34,288 bases of DNA from Actinomycetospora sp. NBRC 106375 (GTDB taxonomy: Bacteria; Actinomycetota; Actinomycetes; Mycobacteriales; Pseudonocardiaceae), in NCBI RefSeq assembly GCF_030269665.1, contig NZ_BSTS01000031.1, positions 1 to 34,288 of the forward strand, in the 5' to 3' direction. This document shows positions 27,215-34,288 of this stretch, in pieces. The translations under genes and the position numbers were made by a program. Each line of letters opens with the position of its first letter. The first letter of the stretch is position 1. Below the pieces are notes generated by a model that did no database searches, had not been told where the DNA came from, and worked only from the letters and a program-made list of their open reading frames with translations.

Positions 27215-29155
27215 TCACCCGGCCCGGCGACTCCGGCGTGTCCCGCTACGGCGTGTGGTCGCCGCACCACGGTCGATCGGGGTCGGCGCGGCGCCCGCCC
27301 CTGTGTCGTCGGCGGCAGCCGTCCGCTCGGCGGCCGCCGCGGCGATCAGCTCCTCGGCGTGGGCGCGTCCGGTCTCGGTCTCCTCGGTGCCCGCGAGCAT
27401 GCGGGCGAGCTCGACCACCCGCTCGCCGTCGTCGAGCAGCCGCACCGCGCTGCGCGTGACCCCATCGGTGCCGTCGACGGCCTGCAGCCCGCCCTTGTCG
27501 ACGACGAGGTGACGGTCGGCGTACGCCGCCACCTGCGCGAGGTGGGTGACCACCACGACCTGGTGGGTGGCCGCCAGCCGCGCGAGCCGGCGCCCGACCT
27601 CGACCGCGGCGCGCCCGCCGACCCCGGCGTCGACCTCGTCGAACACCAGCGTCGGCGTGGTGTCCGCGCCCGCGAGCACGACCTCGACGGCCAGCATCAC
27701 GCGCGAGAGCTCGCCGCCCGACGCGCCCTTGTGCACGGGCAGCGCCGGCGCGCCCGCGTGCGCGGTGAGCAGCAGCTCGACCTCGTCGACGCCGTCGGGC
27801 CCGGCGACGACCGTGCGCCCGTCGACCACCAGGGCGTCCTGGCCGCCGCCGTCGCGCACCCCGACCGCCATCTGCACCGAGGCCGCGCCCATCGCCAGCC
27901 CGTCGAGCTCGGCGGTCACGGCGGCGCCGAACCGCTCGGCGGCCTCGCGCCGCGCCGCCGACACCGTCGTGGCGTGCCCGGCGAGCTCGCCCGCGAGCGT
28001 GTCGGCCTCCGCGGCGAGGGCGGCGAGCGCCTCGTCGGACGTGTCGAGGCCCTCGAGCTGCGCACGGGCCGACTCCGCCCACGCCAGCACGCCGTCGACG
28101 TCGGCGGCGTACTTGCGGGTGAGGCCCTTGAGCGCGGCCTGGCGCTCGAGCACGTGCTCGAGGCGCTGCGGGTCGGCCTCGAGGCGCTCGAGGTAGTCGG
28201 TGAGCTCCGCGGCGGCGTCGCCCAGCAGCGCGGCGGCCTCGGCGAGCCGCGGGTCGAGCCCGGCCAGCGCCGGGTCGTCGCTGCCCTGCAGGCGCCGGCG
28301 CGCCTCCCCGAGCAGGCCCACGGCGTCCGGGTCCTCCCCCGTGCCGTCGGGCGGGCCCGCCAGGGCGGCCAGGGCCGCGGACGCCGTGGCCCGCAGCTCG
28401 TCGGCGTCGGCGAGACGGCGCGCCTCGGCCACCAGCTCGGCGTCCTCGCCGGGCTGCGGGTCGACCGCCTCGATCTCGGTGAGGCCGTGGCGGAGCATGT
28501 CCGCCTCCCGCGTCATCTCGCGGGCCTGGTCGCGGCGACGGGCCAGCTCGGCGACCGCCCGCCGCCACGCCGCGCGGGTGCGCCGGTAGGCGGCCAGGGG
28601 CTCGGCGACCGCGGCGCCGGCGAAGCGGTCGAGCACGGCGCGCTGCTCGGCGGCGCGGAGCAGTCGCAGCGCCTCGTGCTGACCGTGGACCGCGAGCGCC
28701 GCGTTCGTGACGTCACCCAGCACCGCCATCGGCACCGAGCGCCCGCCCAGGTGCGCCCGCGAGCGCCCGTCGGCCGACACCGTGCGCGCGGCGATGAGGC
28801 TGCCGTCGTCGTCGAGCGCCGCGCCCGCGTCGGCGGCGAGACGGAGTGCCGAGCGCGGGACGCCGGCGTCGTCGGCGTCCTCGGCGTCGGCGGTGTCGTC
28901 CTCTGCCTCGGCCTCCTCGGCCTCCTCGGCCTCCTCGGACGGCGGCAGCAGGAACCGGCCTTCGACCATGGCCCGCGAGGCGCCGCGGCGCACCCGCGAG
29001 GAGTCGGCGCGGCCGCCACCCAGCAGGTGCAGCCCCGTGACCACCATCGTCTTGCCGGCCCCGGTCTCCCCCGTGACCACGGTCAGCCCCGGGTGCAGAT
29101 CGAGGGTCGCGTCCTCGATCACCCCGAGACCCTGGATCCTCAGCTCGGCGAGCAC
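27215..29155 (-). CDS. recN: DNA repair ATPase RecN
   Basis: A 646-residue SMC-like protein for double-strand break repair. Walker A is GETGAGKT at 29-36 and the start MLAELRIQGLGVIEDA is standard. The long helical middle supplies the coiled coil. Near the C terminus are KGASGGELSRVMLA (ABC signature) and PTLVFDEVDAGVGG (Walker B). Two oddities: an acidic insert at 73-98 (E/D/A-rich, encoded partly by three perfect 9-base repeats), and a C-terminal tail of about 40 extra residues ending in a basic TTRRSGTRRSRRAG. Mycobacterial RecN is shorter. GTG at 29155 is chosen because it follows a TANNNT -10 by seven bases and matches homologues. A near-perfect LexA box lies upstream. Confidence 0.93.
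   Translation of the reverse strand: MLAELRIQGLGVIEDATLDLHPGLTVVTGETGAGKTMVVTGLHLLGGGRADSSRVRRGASRAMVEGRFLLPPSEEAEEAEEAEAEDDTADAEDADDAGVPRSALRLAADAGAALDDDGSLIAARTVSADGRSRAHLGGRSVPMAVLGDVTNAALAVHGQHEALRLLRAAEQRAVLDRFAGAAVAEPLAAYRRTRAAWRRAVAELARRRDQAREMTREADMLRHGLTEIEAVDPQPGEDAELVAEARRLADADELRATASAALAALAGPPDGTGEDPDAVGLLGEARRRLQGSDDPALAGLDPRLAEAAALLGDAAAELTDYLERLEADPQRLEHVLERQAALKGLTRKYAADVDGVLAWAESARAQLEGLDTSDEALAALAAEADTLAGELAGHATTVSAARREAAERFGAAVTAELDGLAMGAASVQMAVGVRDGGGQDALVVDGRTVVAGPDGVDEVELLLTAHAGAPALPVHKGASGGELSRVMLAVEVVLAGADTTPTLVFDEVDAGVGGRAAVEVGRRLARLAATHQVVVVTHLAQVAAYADRHLVVDKGGLQAVDGTDGVTRSAVRLLDDGERVVELARMLAGTEETETGRAHAEELIAAAAAERTAAADDTGAGAAPTPIDRGAATTRRSGTRRSRRAG
28912..28938 (-). 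repeat. Three tandem 9-base units in recN
   Basis: CCTCCTCGG is repeated exactly three times, with a degenerate copy before it. On the coding strand it encodes Glu-Glu-Ala units. The number of copies could change by slippage without shifting the frame. Confidence 0.8.
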
Positions 29156-29162
29156 GGGCCTC

Positions 29163-29168
29163 ACGGTA
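29163..29168 (-). promoter_or_regulatory. -10 element for leaderless recN transcript
   Basis: TACCGT on the minus strand ends seven bases before the GTG at 29155, the spacing expected when transcription starts at the start codon. The surrounding TTACCGTGAGG is shared with the pyrG promoter. Confidence 0.5.
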
Positions 29169-29210
29169 ACGGGCCCGTCCGACGCTCCGGTGCCGAACAC
29201 GCCGATCCGA

Positions 29211-29226
29211 TCGAACACATGGTCGA
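29211..29226. promoter_or_regulatory. LexA (SOS) box upstream of recN
   Basis: TCGAACACATGGTCGA matches 15 of 16 positions of the actinobacterial LexA consensus TCGAACNNNNGTTCGA in its degenerate form TCGAAC-RNRY-GTTYGA; the single departure is GTT to GGT. It lies about 43 bases upstream of the recN -10, in the gap between nadK and recN. recN is a known SOS gene in several bacteria. Confidence 0.6.
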
Positions 29227-29252
29227 ACGGTCGGTGGCTGGCGGTCGACGGG

Positions 29253-30251
29253 TCAGCGACGGCGCCCCCGCCAGCCCTGGACCGGGAGACCGAACTTGCG
29301 CACGAGCCGGTCGGTGAACGGCTGCACGCGCAGGCGCGCGAGCAGCACCGGGTTGCGCCCGCGGACCACCTCGACCCGCGAACCGGGCGGCAGCTCGATG
29401 GTGCGCCTCCCGTCGCAGACGAGGACGCCGGCGTCGCCCCGGTTCGACACCTCGAGCGCCACCGTCGACTCCGGCGACACCACCAGCGGCCGCGCGAACA
29501 GGGCGTGCGCGTTGCTCGGCACCAGCAGCATCGCCTGCACCTCGGGCCACACGACCGGTCCGCCCGCGGAGAACGCGTAGGCAGTCGAGCCGGTCGGCGT
29601 CGCCACCAGCACCCCGTCGCAGGCGAACTCCGAGACCGGGCGCGCGTCGACCTCCAGCACGACGTCGAGCAGGCGAGCCCAGTTCATCTTCTCGACGATC
29701 GCCTCGTTGAGCGCCCACGTCCGCCCCAGCTCGGTGCCGTTCTGGTGGGCGACGACGTCGACGGTCATGCGCTCCTCGACGCGGTACGTGCGCCCGACGA
29801 CGGCCTCCAGCACCGCCTCGAGGTCGTCGGTGTCGGCCTCCGCCAGGAACCCGACGCGCCCGAGGTTCACCCCCAGCATCGGCACCCGGGCGTGACGGGC
29901 GAGCTCGGCCGCGCGCAGCAGCGTGCCGTCGCCGCCGAGCACGAGGACGATCTCCATGCCGAGCGCGGCGTCGGAGTCCGCGTCGACCGTCCGCGGACGC
30001 AGGTCCTCGGGCAGGTCGTCGAAGAGACCCTCGGCCGTCGCGTACTCGTCGGTGAGCAGCCGCAGCGCGAAGCCCGCCTCACCGAGGCGCCGGGCCGCCT
30101 GCGACGCGACCTTGCGCGTCGCCTCCCGACCGGTGTGCACGACGAGCAGCGCGTTGCGGGGCCCCGACACCTCGGCGGAATCGTCGGCCCCCTCGACCTG
30201 CGTGCCCGCACCGACCCCGGTCACCGGCGCCCCTCCGTTCGTCGTGCTCAC
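29253..30251 (-). CDS. nadK: NAD kinase
   Basis: A 332-residue enzyme phosphorylating NAD to NADP with ATP or polyphosphate. GGDGT at residues 106-110 is the catalytic motif. It is followed by LGVNLGRVGFLAE, the NEAIVEK loop and ATPTGSTAYAFSAGGP, all conserved for NAD kinases. The first 30 residues are a species-specific extension. GTG at 30251 overlaps the tlyA stop by four bases (GTGA), indicating coupled translation. The gene order tlyA-nadK-recN is the same as in mycobacteria. Confidence 0.96.
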   Translation of the reverse strand: MSTTNGGAPVTGVGAGTQVEGADDSAEVSGPRNALLVVHTGREATRKVASQAARRLGEAGFALRLLTDEYATAEGLFDDLPEDLRPRTVDADSDAALGMEIVLVLGGDGTLLRAAELARHARVPMLGVNLGRVGFLAEADTDDLEAVLEAVVGRTYRVEERMTVDVVAHQNGTELGRTWALNEAIVEKMNWARLLDVVLEVDARPVSEFACDGVLVATPTGSTAYAFSAGGPVVWPEVQAMLLVPSNAHALFARPLVVSPESTVALEVSNRGDAGVLVCDGRRTIELPPGSRVEVVRGRNPVLLARLRVQPFTDRLVRKFGLPVQGWRGRRR

Positions 30252-31072
30252 GTCGGTCCCCGCTCCACGGCCCGGCGCACCAGGGCCTCCTCGTCCACGT
30301 CCTCCCCGTCGCCCCGGCGCAGCCAGCAGAAGTACTCCACGTTGCCCGACGGGCCCGGCAGCGGGCTGGCGACGACGTCGCGCAGCACGAGCCCGCGCTC
30401 CCGGGCGGCCGCGACGACCCCGAGGACCGCCGAGGCCCGCAGCGCCGGGTCGCGCACGACACCACCGGACCCCAGCCGGTCCCGGCCGACCTCGAACTGG
30501 GGCTTGACCATCGGCACGAGGTCGCCCCCCGGGACGGTGCACGCGACGAGCGCGTCGAGCACCAGCCCGAGCGAGATGAACGACAGGTCGGCGACGACGA
30601 GGTCGACCGGCCCGCCGATGTCCCCGGGGCCGAGCGCGCGGACGTTGACCCGGTCGTGCACGGCGACCCGCGGGTCGGTCTGCAGCGCCCACACCAGCTG
30701 CCCGTAGCCGACGTCGACGGCGACGACCTCGCGCGCCCCGCGCCGGAGCAGCACGTCGGTGAACCCGCCGGTGGACGCGCCGGCGTCGAGGCAGCGCCGG
30801 CCCTCGACGGCGAGTCCCTGCGGCTCGAACGCCTCGAGCGCGCCCAGCAGCTTGCCCGCGCCCCGCGAGGCCCACCCCGGGTCGTCGACGTCGTCGCGCA
30901 CGACCACGGCCGCGGCGGTCTCGACGGCCGTCGCCGGCTTGGTCGCCACCGTGCCGCCGACCGTCACCCGGCCGTCGGCGATGAGCCCGGCGGCGTGCTC
31001 CCGCGACCGCGCGAGGCCGCGCCGGACCAGCTCGGCGTCCAGGCGCAGCCGGCGGGCGGTGGACCGCGCCAC
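30248..31072 (-). CDS. tlyA: TlyA-family rRNA (cytidine-2'-O)-methyltransferase
   Basis: A 274-residue enzyme that in mycobacteria methylates C1409 of 16S and C1920 of 23S rRNA and so governs capreomycin sensitivity. The S4 RNA-binding domain occupies the first 60 residues (RLDAELVRRGLARSREHAA). The Rossmann domain has CLDAGASTGGFTDVLL at 94-109. The catalytic K-D-K-E set is visible as K74 (GAGK), the Asp of VVADLSFISL, the Lys of PMVKPQFE and the Glu of NVEYFCWL. GTG at 31072 is five bases after the preceding stop. The C-terminal 25 residues are acidic. Early work called the family haemolysins, which is likely a side effect. Confidence 0.94.
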   Translation of the reverse strand: MARSTARRLRLDAELVRRGLARSREHAAGLIADGRVTVGGTVATKPATAVETAAAVVVRDDVDDPGWASRGAGKLLGALEAFEPQGLAVEGRRCLDAGASTGGFTDVLLRRGAREVVAVDVGYGQLVWALQTDPRVAVHDRVNVRALGPGDIGGPVDLVVADLSFISLGLVLDALVACTVPGGDLVPMVKPQFEVGRDRLGSGGVVRDPALRASAVLGVVAAARERGLVLRDVVASPLPGPSGNVEYFCWLRRGDGEDVDEEALVRRAVERGPT

Positions 31073-31077
31073 CGTGC

Positions 31078-31296
31078 TCAGGTCCGGTCCACGTCGGCCA
31101 GCACCGCGACGAGTGCGTCGTGCACGGCCTCGAACCGGGTGGCCTGGTCGGCGGCGTCGAAGGGCTCGTCCCGCTCGTCCCACGGCAGGGCGTCGACGGC
31201 CGCGCGGAGGGAGTCCAGCGCACTGTCCGCGGACGGCGGGACGTCGGCCGGCTCGCTCGACGCCGCGCGCCCTCCGTCGTGCCCGGGCACGGTCAT
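31078..31296 (-). CDS. Small acidic protein, Rv1693-like position
   Basis: A 72-residue protein with no domain I can name. It occupies the slot between the HAD phosphatase and tlyA, as Rv1693 does in mycobacteria. The first half is low in complexity (GHDGGRAASSEPADVPPS). The second half is probably helical: LDSLRAAVDALPWDERDEPFDAADQATRFEAVHDALVAVLADVDRT. ATG at 31296 is chosen because GGGAGGA lies seven bases upstream; an upstream in-frame start at 31323 lacks this. It ends five bases before tlyA, so the two are probably co-translated. Function unknown. Confidence 0.75.
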   Translation of the reverse strand: MTVPGHDGGRAASSEPADVPPSADSALDSLRAAVDALPWDERDEPFDAADQATRFEAVHDALVAVLADVDRT

Positions 31297-31361
31297 CGCG
31301 TGTCCTCCCGACGTCGTGGGCACGTCACCCGGCTGGTCGTGTCGCCGTCCACGCTAACGCG

Positions 31362-32363
31362 TCAGCCGGTGGGCAGTCCGAGCGCGCTGATCATCCGGGC
31401 GGCCCGGTCGTCCGCGGCCCGGACCCCGGGATGCCCGTCCGACTCCCACGCCACGCGGCACAGCGCCCGCAGCGCCGCGGCGGCGTCGTCGCGGGTGTCG
31501 TCCCCGTCCGCGCTCAGCACGAGGGCGTCGCCGTCGCGGTCCACGCTCCAGCCGGCGGTGTCACCCGTCGCCACGTGCGTCGGCGCGAGATCCCCGTCCA
31601 GGACGGTGAGGTCGGCGCCCAGGAAGGTCGGGCGGTGCCCGGGCGCCGCGGGCAGCAGGTCGGCGGCCGTCGAGACGCCCGTGAGGACGAGCAGGGTGTC
31701 GGCGTCGATGGCGTGCCCGCCCGCGATGTCGGTGTCGAGGCGGTCACCGATCACGAGCGGGTGCCCCGCACCGGCCCGGTCGACGGCCTGTCGCAGCAGC
31801 GGCGCGGCGGGCTTGCCGGCCACCTCGGGCTCGCGACCGGACGCCGTTCGCAGTGCCGCGACCATCGACCCGTTCCCCGGCATGAGCCCGCGCTCGTTCG
31901 GCAGCGTCGGGTCGACGTTGCACGCCACCCAGTGGACGCCGCGGTTCAGCGCCAGCCCCGCCTCGGCGAGGATGCGCCACCCGGTGTCGGGCGAGTGCCC
32001 CTGCACCACCGCGACCGGGGCGTCCTCGTCCGACCGCACCGGGGTCAGGCCCACGAGACGGATCTCCTCGGCCAGCGCCTCGGTCCCGACGACCAGCACC
32101 GGGTCGCCCGGCTCGCAATGACCGGCGACGACGGCCGCGCCCGCCTGCGCGCTGGTGACGACGTCCTCCGGCACGACCGTCAGCCCCAGGGACCGCAGCT
32201 GGTCCGCGACCTCGTCCGGGCCCCGCGACGCGTTGTTGGTGACGTAGGAGACGGTGGCGGTCCGGCGCACCGCCTCGAGGCTCTCGACCGCGCCCTCGAT
32301 CGCCTCCGGACCCCGGTAGACCGTGCCGTCGAGGTCGACGAGCAGCGCGTCGTACCCGGTCAC
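31362..32363 (-). CDS. HAD-superfamily IIA phosphatase (NagD-like)
   Basis: A 333-residue haloacid-dehalogenase-type phosphatase. Motif I is VDLDGTVYRG with the nucleophile D10 and acid D12. The second motif is near SYVTNNAS; GKPAAPLL supplies the lysine and VIGDRLDTDIAGG the metal-binding Asp. The class IIA cap is shown by the NERGLMPGNGSMVAAL segment. Mycobacterial Rv1692 at this position was reported as a glycerol 3-phosphate phosphatase; similar activity here is inference. The last about 70 residues form an extra C-terminal domain, as in that enzyme. GTG at 32363 overlaps the TPR gene stop by four bases (GTGA). Confidence 0.9.
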   Translation of the reverse strand: MTGYDALLVDLDGTVYRGPEAIEGAVESLEAVRRTATVSYVTNNASRGPDEVADQLRSLGLTVVPEDVVTSAQAGAAVVAGHCEPGDPVLVVGTEALAEEIRLVGLTPVRSDEDAPVAVVQGHSPDTGWRILAEAGLALNRGVHWVACNVDPTLPNERGLMPGNGSMVAALRTASGREPEVAGKPAAPLLRQAVDRAGAGHPLVIGDRLDTDIAGGHAIDADTLLVLTGVSTAADLLPAAPGHRPTFLGADLTVLDGDLAPTHVATGDTAGWSVDRDGDALVLSADGDDTRDDAAAALRALCRVAWESDGHPGVRAADDRAARMISALGLPTG

Positions 32364-34138
32364 CCCTCCGACCCCGCCACTCCGGACGTGTTGTCCTCGC
32401 CGGTGTCGGTCGCGTCGTCGGTGTCCGCGTCGACGTCTTCGTCGGCCTCCGGAGCGCCGACGCCGAGCATGATCGCGCGCTCCTCCGCGTCGGTCTCGCC
32501 CTCGACGTCGGTGCGCGCCGCCTCGAGGAACGCCCGGACCGCGTCGTCGGTGCGGCCCGCGGCCTGCAGCGCCTCGGCGTACGCGTAGAACAGCCGCGGC
32601 ACCCACGGGTCCTCGCGGGTGGCGTCGAGCTCGGGTACCTGCAGGCCGACGACGGCGGCGTCGTCCTCGCCCAGGTCCCGGCGCGCGCCGGACACCACGA
32701 TGAGCAGCTCGACGGCGTCCTCGGTGTCGAGGTCGGCGGCTTCCGGGCTGCGCGAGAGCTCGATCGCCCGCTCCGGCCGCCCGAGAGCCCGCTCGGCGTC
32801 CGCCATCACCGGCAGGTGGCCGTCGCCGCCCATCCGGCGGCTCGCGCGCAGCTCGGAGAGCGCCTCGGCCCACTCCCCGGCGTGGTACGCGGCGAGCCCC
32901 GAGGCCTCGCGCACGATGGCGACGCGGCTCGCCCGGTGTCGCGCGAACCGCGCGTGGGCGAGCGCCGCCTCCGGCTCGTCGTCGACGAGCTCGCCGACGG
33001 CAACGAGATGGCGGGCCACCAGGTCGGCGAGGTCCTTCGGGAGGCCGCGCAGGTCGCGCCGCGCCTCGGGGTCGAGCAGGTCGGCGGTGACGTCGTCGGG
33101 CAGCGGCGGCGCGACCGGACGCGGCGCGGCGTCCTGGTGCCGCTCGACCGGCCGCTCCTCGCGCGGTGACGCGCCGCGGCCACCGTCGTCGCGGGTGTGC
33201 GTGCCCCGGCGATCCTCGCGACCACGGTCGGGACCACGATCTGGCCCGCGGCGCCCGCCGTCGCGGTCGCCGGGCCGTCCACCACCGGGCCGCCCGCCAC
33301 CGGGACGGCCGTCGCGGGGACGGTCGCCCCGCGCGCGGTCGCCCGCGGGCCGGTCGTTGCGCGGACGGTCTCCCCCGCCGCGGTCACCCCGGGGACGGTC
33401 GCCCTGGGGACGATCACCCTGGGGGCGATCGCCTCGCGACCGGTCGTTCCGCGCACCGTCGTTCCGGGCACGGTCTCCCGGCGCCCGGTCGTCACGGGAC
33501 CGGTCGTTCCGCGGACGCTCTCCGCCGGCGCGGTCGTTCCGGGAGCGGTCCTCGCCGGGACGCCCTGCCCGCGGCGCGTCGTCGCGAGCTCGACCGTTGC
33601 GCGGTCGATCACGATCCGGGCGGTCGGAGCGCGAACGGTCGTCGCGGCCGCGGTCGTCCCGCGGTCCGTCCGTTCGCGAGCCGGGGCGTTCGGAGCGACC
33701 GGAACGGGGACCGCCCGCGTCACGCCGCGGCCGGTCGTCGCCGGTGGCGCCACCTCCGGGGCCACGGTCGTCCCGCCGGCTGCGGTCGTCGGTCCGACCC
33801 CGCCCGGCCGAGGACGGTCGGTCCCGGTCGGGGCGTCCACCACCGCCGCGTCCACCACCGCGGTCGTCACGACGGTTCTCGCCGCCGCGCGGTCCTCCGC
33901 GGGAGTCCTCACGCCCCCGCGGGTCACCGCCGCCGGCCCGCCGGTCGGGACCGCCCCGGGGGCGATCCCCGCTGCCGCGGTCGTCGCGACGGGGGCGGTC
34001 GCCTCCCGCGCGCCCACCGGCGGTGCGCCCACGGGGGGCGCCTCGAGGCCCCTCGGACGGCCGGTCGTCCCGGGCCGATCCGGACGAGCCGGCGCGACGG
34101 CCACCGTCGCCGGCGCCGTCCGACGGATCCGACGACAT
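32360..34138 (-). CDS. TPR-type protein with long Arg/Gly/Asp-rich disordered N terminus
   Basis: A 592-residue protein with three parts. Residues 1 to about 345 are low complexity, mostly Arg, Gly, Asp and Pro in units such as NDRSR, GDRPQ and RDDRG; this part has no lysine, no Phe, Tyr or Trp, and almost no other hydrophobic residues. Residues about 346-560 form an all-helical TPR-like domain (DLADLVARHLVAVGEL..., AAYHAGEWAEALSELRASRRM, YAYAEALQAAGRTDDAVRAFLEAA), the part shared with Rv1691. Residues 563-592 are an acidic tail. ATG at 34138 has AGGAGG six bases upstream. The gene is the first after the rRNA operon. Function is unknown. RNA or ribosome binding through the arginine-rich part is a guess from composition and position. 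Confidence 0.82.
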   Translation of the reverse strand: MSSDPSDGAGDGGRRAGSSGSARDDRPSEGPRGAPRGRTAGGRAGGDRPRRDDRGSGDRPRGGPDRRAGGGDPRGREDSRGGPRGGENRRDDRGGGRGGGGRPDRDRPSSAGRGRTDDRSRRDDRGPGGGATGDDRPRRDAGGPRSGRSERPGSRTDGPRDDRGRDDRSRSDRPDRDRPRNGRARDDAPRAGRPGEDRSRNDRAGGERPRNDRSRDDRAPGDRARNDGARNDRSRGDRPQGDRPQGDRPRGDRGGGDRPRNDRPAGDRARGDRPRDGRPGGGRPGGGRPGDRDGGRRGPDRGPDRGREDRRGTHTRDDGGRGASPREERPVERHQDAAPRPVAPPLPDDVTADLLDPEARRDLRGLPKDLADLVARHLVAVGELVDDEPEAALAHARFARHRASRVAIVREASGLAAYHAGEWAEALSELRASRRMGGDGHLPVMADAERALGRPERAIELSRSPEAADLDTEDAVELLIVVSGARRDLGEDDAAVVGLQVPELDATREDPWVPRLFYAYAEALQAAGRTDDAVRAFLEAARTDVEGETDAEERAIMLGVGAPEADEDVDADTDDATDTGEDNTSGVAGSEG

Positions 34139-34161
34139 GACGGGCCTCCTGTGGACATGCG

Positions 34162-34195
34162 AACGGGCAGGGCTCCGGCCGGAGTCCTGCCCGTT
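34162..34195 (-). terminator. Strong hairpin terminator after the rRNA operon
   Basis: Arms of 17 bases starting AACGGGCAGG (34162-34178) and ending CCTGCCCGTT (34179-34195) pair with one mismatch around a CCGGCCGG centre. Transcribed leftward from the 5S gene it forms a long GC-rich stem ending in GUU. This is the expected end of the rRNA operon and lies 24 bases before the TPR gene start. Confidence 0.8.
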
Positions 34196-34251
34196 GGGGG
34201 TGGTGCTGTGCTGTTTCCCGGTCCCCGGGTGGTGTGGGGGTGGTCGGGTGT

Positions 34252-34288
34252 TCCGGCGGTGTCCTACTCTCCCACGACCTGGCGGTCG
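34252..34288 (-). rRNA. rrf: 5S ribosomal RNA, 3' end (cut by window edge)
   Basis: Read on the minus strand, the last 37 bases end with GGGAGAGTAGGACACCGCCGG, the conserved 3' strand of bacterial 5S rRNA helices, preceded by CCAGGTCGT. The remaining roughly 80 bases of the gene, and presumably the 23S and 16S genes, lie to the right of the window. The precise mature end near 34252 is estimated. Confidence 0.9.

Noticed and set aside
30248..31183. Upstream start giving a longer TlyA
   Set aside because: The extra N-terminal residues overlap the small protein gene, are Arg/Gly-rich shadow sequence and lie before the S4 domain start.
33163..34135. A CRISPR or other regular repeat array in the R/G/D-rich stretch
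   Set aside because: The repeats are short, irregular and in frame with the protein; there are no constant repeat-spacer units.

Overview
The window is very GC-rich and densely packed, with many GTG starts and Shine-Dalgarno sites of the GGAGG type. It comes from an actinomycete. The minus-strand gene order TPR protein - HAD phosphatase - small protein - tlyA - nadK - recN - steA - mctB - pyrG - NUDIX - (ald) - xerD ... parA - scpA - scpB - rluB - cmk - der is the order I recall for Mycobacterium tuberculosis Rv1691 to Rv1713. A mycothiol-type DinB-fold protein, an LLM flavoprotein, MctB and SteA also point to Actinomycetes. A Pseudonocardiaceae-like genome is a reasonable guess but is not proven here.

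Region by region. Bases 1-134 are the 3' end of an IS30-family transposase gene and probably the right end of that element. Bases 317-7230 hold plus-strand accessory genes: a mannitol 2-dehydrogenase, a large LuxR-type AAA regulator, and an AurF-like diiron oxygenase paired with an FprB-type ferredoxin/ferredoxin reductase that probably supplies its electrons. Bases 7149-10778 are minus-strand core genes (DinB-fold protein, der, cmk, rluB). Next come a plus-strand glycosyltransferase and a broken carboxylesterase, then scpB-scpA-parA. Bases 15038-19332 are a second accessory block: MFS carrier, atypical SDR, TetR regulator and cytochrome P450. The core then resumes on the minus strand (xerD-ald, NUDIX-pyrG, mctB-steA, recN, nadK-tlyA, a small protein, HAD phosphatase, TPR protein) with a plus-strand LLM oxidoreductase inserted at 21478. 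The right edge holds the 3' end of a minus-strand 5S rRNA gene and a strong hairpin terminator, so an rRNA operon lies immediately upstream of the core cluster.

How it works together. The conserved minus strand carries chromosome segregation and recombination (parA, scpAB, xerD, recN, steA), ribosome and RNA maturation (der, rluB, tlyA) and nucleotide or cofactor supply (cmk, pyrG, nadK, NUDIX). Many of these genes are coupled by 4-base GTGA or ATGA overlaps. Accessory genes sit between core modules, mostly on the opposite strand, and look like cargo: the plus-strand oxidative and transport genes plus the minus-strand TetR gene and esterase remnant. No stretch over 300 bases lacks a gene; the longest gap is 14752-15037.

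Regulatory signals that can be read directly include a near-canonical P450 promoter with a palindrome in its spacer, a near-consensus LexA (SOS) box upstream of recN, TANNNT -10 elements placed for leaderless transcripts of recN, rluB, ald and possibly tetR, and a 22-bp-arm inverted repeat that supplies the stop codons of both P450 and xerD. The most unusual protein is the TPR protein at the right edge. It starts with about 345 residues of lysine-free, aromatic-free Arg/Gly/Asp/Pro sequence and ends with an acidic tail.
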